A stretch of DNA of 5,124 nucleotides from Acidobacteriota bacterium (GTDB lineage: Bacteria > Acidobacteriota > Blastocatellia > Pyrinomonadales > Pyrinomonadaceae), in contig JAIVGV010000417.1 in NCBI GenBank assembly GCA_020201365.1, positions 1 through 5,124 on the forward strand, read 5' to 3'. Positions 1-4,406 of this stretch are shown here, in pieces. The stretch's first letter is position 1. Each line of letters begins with the position of its first letter. A model generated the notes under the pieces. The model made no database searches, was not told the origin of the DNA, and worked only from the letters and a program-made list of their open reading frames with translations. The position numbers and the translations under genes were made by a program.

Positions 1-359
1 GCCCCCAACCCCGTCGCGGCGTCGAAGACGCCCGCGACCAGTGTCACGTCCGGCAGGTGCGTGCCGCCCGCGAAGGGATCGTTAAGCGCGACGACATCGC
101 CCGGCGCGATCTCCGTCTCGCCGAGCGCCGCCGCGACCGCCGCCGGCATCGAGCCGAGGTGGACGGGCATGTGATCGCCCTGCGCGACGACGCGCCCCGC
201 GGCGTCGAAGACGGCGCAAGAGTAGTCGCGCCGCTCCTTGATGTTCGGCGAGAACGCCGTGCGCCTGAGCGCGACGCCCATCTCCTCCGCGACCGACGTG
301 AAGAGCGCGCGGTAGATTTCGAGCGTCACGGGATCGAATTTGCTGCGACGTTTCGTCAT
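1..359 (-). CDS. hyuB: Hydantoinase B / 5-oxoprolinase B-subunit family protein, N-terminal part (cut by window edge)
   Basis: The visible part is the first 119 residues, starting at ATG 357-359; the frame is open to the left edge, so the rest of the protein (family members are usually over 500 residues) lies outside. Strong family signatures can be read in order: DPVTLEIYRAL (9-19), ALRRTAFSPNIKERRDYSCA (30-49), QGDHMPVHLGSM (60-71), then NDPFAGGTHLPDVT (93-106). These match the N-terminus of the hydantoinase B / HyuB family, the partner of HyuA in N-methylhydantoinase, 5-oxoprolinase, caprolactamase and some acetone/acetophenone carboxylases. It is a cytoplasmic enzyme subunit. The start lies 17 bp after the hyuA stop, with a modest AGG-type ribosome site 8 nt before the ATG, so it is surely co-transcribed with hyuA. 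Family assignment is firm; the substrate cannot be told from this fragment. Confidence 0.95.
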   Translation of the reverse strand, partial: MTKRRSKFDPVTLEIYRALFTSVAEEMGVALRRTAFSPNIKERRDYSCAVFDAAGRVVAQGDHMPVHLGSMPAAVAAALGETEIAPGDVVALNDPFAGGTHLPDVTLVAGVFDAATGLG

Positions 360-376
360 CGTGAACCTGAGACGGA

Positions 377-2428
377 TTACTGCTTCAGCTCGACGACCAG
401 ATTCCCCCGCGCGTCAACGGACGCGCTCGCCCCGGCGGGGACGAGCGTCGTCGAAGAGTATTCGGTGACGACGCAGGGGGCGCGAAGCTTCGCGCCCGCG
501 GGTAATTCCTCGCGCGCGTAAACGGCAGCGCGCACAGGTCGCGTGTCGAAATAGACTTCGGCTGTGCGCGGCGGCGCGAGCGGCGCGCGGCTCTTTGTCG
601 AAGCGGCGGCTTTCTCGCCCGCGATCTTCGCGACGAGCCCGCGCGAGCGCACGCGCGCGCTGACGATCTCGACGGGGTTCGAGCGCTGCTCGTAGCCGTA
701 GCGCGCGAGGTGCGCGCGGTGGAAGTCTGAGGCGACGCCGCGGGGGTTTCTGAATTTGATCTCCAGCTCGAACGACTGACCGCGGTAGCGCGCGGCGACC
801 GAGCGCCCGTGCCGTTGTCGAGCGGCGTCGAAGCCTTCGCGCCGCAGCGCGTCGCGCGCCTCGCGCTCCATCTCGGCGAAGGCGCGTTCGAGTTTGTCTA
901 AACGCGCGCCGCCGGCGTCGAGCATGACGGTGCGGCTCGCGTCGCGGATCACGTCGGACTGCAGAGCGCCGAGCGCGGAGAGCGCGCCGGGTCGCGCGGG
1001 GACGACGACGCGCGGAATCTTCAGCCCTTCGGCGAGCGCGACGGCGTGCAAGCCCCCCGCGCCGCCGAAAGAGACGAGCGAGAAGGCGCGCGTGTCGAAG
1101 CCGCGCTCGACCGAGACGACGCGCAGCGCGCGCTCCATCCCCGCGTTCACCACGCGCACGACGCCGAGCGCGGCTTCGGTCGCCGCGACGCGGCGTCCTC
1201 CCGCCTTCGACATCTGGCGCGCGAGCGAGTCGAGCGCGCGTCGCGCGCGTCCTTCGTCGAGCGGGAAGTCGCCGCCGAGGAGCTCGGCGCCGCCGAAGCG
1301 ACCGAGCACGAGGTTGGCGTCCGTCACGGTCGGCAAACGCCCGCGACCGTAGCACGCGGGACCGGGATCGGCTCCGGCGGATTCGGGACCAACCCGCAAA
1401 CTTCCGCCCGCGTCAACGCGCGCGACCGATCCGCCGCCCGCGCCGACCGTGTGGATGTCGAGCACTTGGACGGCGACGGGGAGCCCCGCGACGACCGACT
1501 CGTTCGTCGTCCGCAACTGCGCGTCCGAGCACAGCGCCACGTCGGTCGAGGTGCCGCCCATGTCGAACGTGATGATGTCGCGCAATCCCGCCGCGCGCGC
1601 CGCGTCGAGCGCGCCGACGACGCCGCCCGCCGGACCCGACAGCACCGTGCGCACGGGCTCGCGCGACGCGACCTTCGCCGAGACGCTCCCGCCCGACGAC
1701 TGCATCACGCGCAAGCTCTTCGCGCGCGACGAGAGGCGTTCGAGGTAGCGGCTCATCAGCGGCTGGAGGTAGGCGTTGACGGCGACCGTCGAGGTGCGCT
1801 CGAACTCGCGGTATTCGGGCAGTATCTCGTGCGAGACGGAGACGGGCGCGTCGAGCGCCCGTGAGATCGCGCGCGCGATCTTCTGTTCGTGTCCGGGGCT
1901 GACGAACGAGAAGAGCAGTGAGATCGCGACCGACTCCGGCGCGGCGCTTCTGATCTCCGCGACGAGCCTTTCGATCTCTTCTTCGCCGAGTGCTTCTAAA
2001 ATTTCTCCCGACGCCGTGACGCGCTCGCGCGCGCCGAAGCGCATCGCGCGGGGGACGAGCGGCGGGGGCTTGACGGCGTCGAAGTCGTAGAGGCGCGGTC
2101 GCGCCTGACGCCCGATCTCGATCACGTCCTCGAACCCGGCGGTCGCGACGAGCGCGACGCGGGCGCCGGCGCGCGTGAGCAAGGCGTTCGTGCCGACGGT
2201 CGTGCCGTGGACGACTTCGAGATCGGCGACTCGCGCGCCCGTCTCGGCGGCGACGCGGCGCAAGCCCTCGGCGATGGCGAGCGAAGGATCGGCGGGCGTC
2301 GAGGCGAGCTTGAAAATCTCCACGCGCCGCCCGCGCGCGAACACGAAGTCCGTGAACGTCCCGCCCGTATCAACGCCCACACGCACGCACGACGACGACG
2401 CGCGCCGCTGCGGCATCCTCGTCACCAT
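377..2428 (-). CDS. hyuA: Hydantoinase A / 5-oxoprolinase A-subunit family protein (ATP-dependent)
   Basis: A complete protein of 683 residues from ATG 2426-2428, a normal length for HyuA-type subunits. Visible motifs: DTGGTFTD (20-27) and FDMGGTSTDV (288-297), the two phosphate-binding loops of the actin/Hsp70-like ATPase fold; HGTT (74-77); SGPAGG (264-269); HTVGAGGGS (326-334); DPGPACYGRG (354-363); SFGGAGGLHA (453-462); and RYRGQSFEL (547-555) in the C-terminal domain. The order fits an N-terminal hydantoinase domain (about 16-195), a central ATPase domain (about 210-505) and a C-terminal domain. With HyuB it is expected to form a cytoplasmic enzyme that phosphorylates and opens a cyclic amide (hydantoin, 5-oxoproline, lactam) or carboxylates a ketone; which one is not decidable here. 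The start overlaps the upstream dehydrogenase stop (ATGGTGA). A second ATG at 2414-2416 gives 679 residues and is nearly as good. The frame stays open upstream to 2521, but that part is the dehydrogenase tail read in another frame and is probably not translated as HyuA. Confidence 0.95.
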   Translation of the reverse strand: MVTRMPQRRASSSCVRVGVDTGGTFTDFVFARGRRVEIFKLASTPADPSLAIAEGLRRVAAETGARVADLEVVHGTTVGTNALLTRAGARVALVATAGFEDVIEIGRQARPRLYDFDAVKPPPLVPRAMRFGARERVTASGEILEALGEEEIERLVAEIRSAAPESVAISLLFSFVSPGHEQKIARAISRALDAPVSVSHEILPEYREFERTSTVAVNAYLQPLMSRYLERLSSRAKSLRVMQSSGGSVSAKVASREPVRTVLSGPAGGVVGALDAARAAGLRDIITFDMGGTSTDVALCSDAQLRTTNESVVAGLPVAVQVLDIHTVGAGGGSVARVDAGGSLRVGPESAGADPGPACYGRGRLPTVTDANLVLGRFGGAELLGGDFPLDEGRARRALDSLARQMSKAGGRRVAATEAALGVVRVVNAGMERALRVVSVERGFDTRAFSLVSFGGAGGLHAVALAEGLKIPRVVVPARPGALSALGALQSDVIRDASRTVMLDAGGARLDKLERAFAEMEREARDALRREGFDAARQRHGRSVAARYRGQSFELEIKFRNPRGVASDFHRAHLARYGYEQRSNPVEIVSARVRSRGLVAKIAGEKAAASTKSRAPLAPPRTAEVYFDTRPVRAAVYAREELPAGAKLRAPCVVTEYSSTTLVPAGASASVDARGNLVVELKQ

Positions 2429-3594
2429 CCTTGATACTCGTCCATTCCGACTTCGCGCCGTCTCCCACTCCGCGCGGTTGAAGACTTTGAAGGTTGATTC
2501 TTGTCTGTTCCGACTTCGCACCCCGATTCGCTTGAGCGGCGCGCGGCGTCGAGGACGAGTTGCGTGAGGTGTCCATCGTTGAATGTCGCCGCGCCTTCGA
2601 CCCTCGTCTTGCCGTCGCGCAGCGCGTCAATAATTTTTTGTGAGAAGACCGTGAAGCCGCGCGACCACTCGCCGTCGCGCATCCCGTCGGCGAGCGGCGC
2701 GGGCTCGACCTCAACGCTCTCCCAGCGTCCGCCGCCGACCCCGGCGCGCCACAGCTTCAAGCCCTCGACTTTGAGCGCGCCGCGCTCGCCGAAGACTTCG
2801 ACGCGGTGGACGGGCTCGCCCGCCTCGACCATCGAGAGCGAGAGGGTGGCGGTCGCGCCGCTGGCGACCCTGCCGCCGCGCTTGAAGGTGAGCAGCAGGT
2901 TCGCCTCGTCGTCGCTCGTCACGACGCGCATCTTTCCGGCACGCCCGTCGGGACGCTTGGCGACGTGCGTCGAGAGACGCGCGGAGACCGTGTCGAACTC
3001 CGCGCCGGTGAGCCAGTGCAGCGCGTCAACCGCGTGCGAGCCGATGGCGCCGAGCACGCCGCCGCCCGACTTCGCGTCCGACCACCAGTCCCACGCGCGA
3101 TCACTGGCGGCGCGGGAGTCGGCGCGGAACGTGACCTTCGCGTGCCACACGCGCCCGATCTCGCCCGACGCGATCAGCTCGCGCATCCGTTGACGCGCGG
3201 GCACGAAGCGCAGTTCGTGATCGACCAGCGCGAGGACACGCCCGTGCTTCGCGACGCGAGCCACCGACGCCGACTCGCCCTGCGACATCATCATCGGCTT
3301 CTCGCACAGCACAGCCTTCCTGGACTTGAACGCCGCGAACGTCATGTCGCAGTGCGTCACCGGCGGCGTCGTGATGCAGACGAGATCGACCTCCGGCCGC
3401 CATACGACCTCGCGCCAGTCGCGCCCGACGAACGGGATGTCGAACTCTCGCGCCGCGGCTTCGGCGTTCTCCACGTGCCCGCTCGCGATTGCCACGACGC
3501 GCGCGCCCTCGCACGCGCGGAACGCCGGAATCTGCGTCGTGCGCGCGAACCCCGTGCCGATGACTCCGACTCCGATCACGTCCTTCTTTGCCAA
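2422..3594 (-). CDS. Gfo/Idh/MocA-family NAD(P)-dependent dehydrogenase
   Basis: 390 residues from a TTG at 3592-3594. The N-terminal Rossmann domain shows GVIGTGFA (10-17), the dinucleotide-binding glycine motif, and CEKP (97-100), whose Lys is the family's catalytic lysine. The C-terminal alpha/beta domain carries GGGVLGAIGSHAVDALHWL (177-195) with His187 and Asp190 of the GxHxxD motif; the Asp usual four residues before the His (DxGxH) is Ala183 here. Such enzymes oxidise or reduce sugars, inositols or related polyols; the substrate is unknown. The TTG is preferred because GAGGAGG sits 5 nt upstream and because the alternative ATG at 3643-3645 lies only 9 nt behind the tRNA 3' end and before the apparent tRNA terminator, adding 17 residues in front of the Rossmann strand. 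The last 30 or so residues (from about 360) extend past the usual family end, are low-complexity, and contain an in-frame repeat (EVGTDKNQ / EVGMDEYQ). The stop overlaps the hyuA start, implying translational coupling and one operon. Confidence 0.93.
   Translation of the reverse strand: MAKKDVIGVGVIGTGFARTTQIPAFRACEGARVVAIASGHVENAEAAAREFDIPFVGRDWREVVWRPEVDLVCITTPPVTHCDMTFAAFKSRKAVLCEKPMMMSQGESASVARVAKHGRVLALVDHELRFVPARQRMRELIASGEIGRVWHAKVTFRADSRAASDRAWDWWSDAKSGGGVLGAIGSHAVDALHWLTGAEFDTVSARLSTHVAKRPDGRAGKMRVVTSDDEANLLLTFKRGGRVASGATATLSLSMVEAGEPVHRVEVFGERGALKVEGLKLWRAGVGGGRWESVEVEPAPLADGMRDGEWSRGFTVFSQKIIDALRDGKTRVEGAATFNDGHLTQLVLDAARRSSESGCEVGTDKNQPSKSSTARSGRRREVGMDEYQGW
2431..2456. repeat. 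Direct repeat copy A at the dehydrogenase/hyuA junction
   Basis: A 26-bp stretch that matches copy B (2494-2519) at 22 of 26 positions in the same orientation, including a run of 12 identical bases (TTCCGACTTCGC on the plus strand, 2445-2456). It lies in the last codons of the Gfo/Idh/MocA gene and encodes REVGMDEYQ. Confidence 0.75.
2494..2519. repeat. Direct repeat copy B at the dehydrogenase/hyuA junction
   Basis: Partner of copy A, offset by exactly 63 bp (21 codons), so both copies are read in the same frame; this one encodes CEVGTDKNQ. It begins just where the Gfo/Idh/MocA family normally ends, which suggests that the original stop codon lay near here and the gene was extended through a repeat-bearing spacer. 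Confidence 0.75.
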
Positions 3595-3599
3595 CGCTT

Positions 3600-3606
3600 C
3601 CTCCTC
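3600..3606 (-). promoter_or_regulatory. Strong Shine-Dalgarno for the Gfo/Idh/MocA gene
   Basis: GAGGAGG on the minus strand ends 5 nt before the TTG at 3592-3594. It is the best ribosome site in this part of the window and decides the TTG start over the ATG at 3643-3645, which has no purine-rich site and would need tRNA sequence as its leader. Confidence 0.75.
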
Positions 3607-3611
3607 ACCCG

Positions 3612-3640
3612 CAAACAAAAGAAGGCGACTCGCGGTCGCC
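3612..3640 (-). terminator. Intrinsic terminator behind the tRNA gene
   Basis: On the minus strand GGCGAC (3635-3640) pairs perfectly with GTCGCC (3624-3629) around a 5-nt loop, followed at once by the T-rich run TTCTTTTGTTTG. It lies 14 nt after the tRNA 3' end. The stem is short (6 bp, five of them G-C) and the T-run is interrupted, so termination may be partial, leaving some read-through into the dehydrogenase-hyuAB operon. Confidence 0.6.
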
Positions 3641-3654
3641 GTCATTCAAACAAA

Positions 3655-3727
3655 TGCCCCCGGTACGATTCGAACGTACAACCAACAGATTATGAGTCTG
3701 CTGCTCTAACCGTTGAGCTACAGGGGC
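3655..3727 (-). tRNA. tRNA with anticodon CAU (tRNA-Ile2 or elongator tRNA-Met)
   Basis: A complete 73-nt cloverleaf folds by hand. The 7-bp acceptor stem is GCCCCTG with CGGGGGC (one T-G pair); the D-arm is GCTC/GAGC with an 8-nt loop; the anticodon stem is GCAGA/TCTGT around loop CTCATAA; there is a 5-nt variable loop, and the T-arm GTACG-TTCGAAT-CGTAC. The anticodon CAT is at 3692-3694 and the discriminator base is A (3655). CCA is not encoded (the next bases are TTTG), so it must be added enzymatically. CAU occurs in tRNA-Met and in tRNA-Ile2, whose C34 becomes lysidine to read AUA. C4-G69 and C5-G68 in the acceptor stem, with a general likeness to bacterial tRNA-Ile2, favour Ile2; the initiator is excluded because the acceptor has a normal 1-72 G-C pair and the anticodon stem lacks the three G-C pairs. 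The tRNA call is very firm, the Ile2/Met choice moderate. Confidence 0.96.
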
Positions 3728-3741
3728 GCGAAGTGCGTGTG

Positions 3742-3770
3742 ATTATAGGAGCGCGATTTGTTGCGAGCAA
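3742..3770 (-). promoter_or_regulatory. Sigma70-type promoter of the tRNA gene
   Basis: On the minus strand a perfect -10 box TATAAT (3742-3747) is preceded, with a spacer of exactly 17 bp, by TTGCTC (3765-3770), which keeps the TTG of the -35 consensus. Expected transcription starts near 3735, about 8 nt before the tRNA 5' end at 3727, a typical short tRNA leader. This is the only clear promoter in the window and is also the nearest one upstream of the dehydrogenase-hyuAB operon. Confidence 0.75.
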
Positions 3771-3784
3771 GCTAAGGAGAGTCT

Positions 3785-3868
3785 GAAACGATGAAGGAGG
3801 AACGATGAATGATGAACTGAAAGCCTTTGCTCTCACTTCATCGTTCCGCGTTCCTCCTTCATCGTTTC
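3785..3868. repeat. Large inverted repeat made of nested GATGAA/TTCATC units
   Basis: GAAACGATGAAGGAGGAACG (3785-3804) is repeated as its perfect reverse complement at 3849-3868, a 20-bp stem with a 44-nt loop. Inside, GGAACGATGAA (3799-3809) is matched perfectly by TTCATCGTTCC (3837-3847), and GATGAA (3811-3816) by TTCATC (3837-3842), so several alternative foldings exist. The right arm overlaps the end of the DinB gene and encodes its last residues (about GETMKEERGTMK). The left arm ends 15 bp before the -35 box of the tRNA promoter. It may serve as an RNA hairpin protecting or ending the DinB transcript, although no T-run follows on either strand, or it may be a copy of a dispersed low-complexity repeat. 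The symmetry is seen directly; the function is inference. Confidence 0.85.
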
Positions 3869-4378
3869 CCCCAGCGTCCGCTCGATCTGCCGCAGGTGGC
3901 GCTCCTCGTGCATGCCGACGAAGGCGAGCCACTGACCGACGTTGAGCATCCCGAAGGCGGGGTGCGCGAACTGCCGCGAGTAGTCAGCCGACTCGAAGCG
4001 CGGTCGCAAACTCTCAAGCTGCGCGCGCGACTCGCGCAGGCGCGCGAGCGACTCGGTGAGCGCGAGCCCGCGCGGGCGTATGAACTCCGGCGCTTCGAAC
4101 TTCCGCTCGCGCGAGCGCTCCACGTAGTCGTCGAGCGAGAAGGGCGCGAAGGCGCGCGTCGCGTCGCCGTCGCCGCCCGCGGCTTCCGACAAAATCTTTT
4201 CGAGCGTGCGCGCGACGCCGCGCTCCGTGCGCGAGAGGTGCTCGACGATCTGCGCGACCGACCAGCCGCCCGCCGAGGCGTTCGCCCTCGCCTCGCCTAA
4301 GCCTTCGACGCGCGCGACGAGCCTGCGCCTCACGTCTTCGTTCGCCGCGAAGATGTCTGCCACGCTGTTGTAGATCAT
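3833..4378 (-). CDS. DinB-family (DinB/YfiT-like) putative metal-dependent protein
   Basis: A complete protein of 181 residues from ATG 4376-4378, with a GGTGAGG ribosome site 8 nt upstream. It is an all-helical protein of the usual DinB-like length. The three expected metal-binding histidines are visible: His47 in WSVAQIVEHL (39-48), and His157 and His161 in VGMHEERHLRQIERTL (154-169); NVGQWLAFV (146-154) precedes the last two. The superfamily is a four-helix bundle that includes bacillithiol and mycothiol S-transferases as well as many proteins of unknown role; the substrate here is unknown. There is no signal peptide or membrane segment, so it is probably cytoplasmic. It follows the PD40 gene by 28 bp, so the two are likely co-transcribed. 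The last 12 or so residues, after the final helix, are encoded by one arm of an inverted repeat and look like a recent addition. Family call firm, function not. Confidence 0.93.
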   Translation of the reverse strand: MIYNSVADIFAANEDVRRRLVARVEGLGEARANASAGGWSVAQIVEHLSRTERGVARTLEKILSEAAGGDGDATRAFAPFSLDDYVERSRERKFEAPEFIRPRGLALTESLARLRESRAQLESLRPRFESADYSRQFAHPAFGMLNVGQWLAFVGMHEERHLRQIERTLGETMKEERGTMK

Positions 4379-4406
4379 TCGATTCGCCTCACCCGTTGGG
4401 AAAGTC

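Noticed and set aside
57..521. Plus-strand open frame over the hyuA/hyuB junction
   Set aside because: Spans the end of hyuA and the start of hyuB antisense, with Arg-rich composition; no independent evidence.
414..1355. Minus-strand open frame (313 codons) overlapping hyuA in another frame
   Set aside because: Almost pure Arg/Ala; an out-of-frame shadow of hyuA.
1046..1864. Plus-strand open frame (272 codons) inside hyuA
   Set aside because: Arg/Ala/Asp-rich low-complexity translation wholly opposite a clear HyuA with conserved motifs; no ribosome site or family.
2431..2519. Possible start of a CRISPR array
   Set aside because: Only two imperfect copies (22/26) lie within a coding frame, there is no third repeat, and no cas gene is nearby.
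2806..3786. Long plus-strand open frame (326 codons) opposite the dehydrogenase and tRNA
   Set aside because: It is Arg/His-rich with no recognisable domain, runs through a tRNA gene, and mirrors the codon bias of the real minus-strand gene; it is an antisense shadow of high-GC coding DNA.
3655..3868. Possible integration site of a mobile element at the tRNA 3' end
   Set aside because: No integrase gene and no second copy of the tRNA 3' end are visible in the window; the inverted repeat lies on the 5' side of the tRNA.
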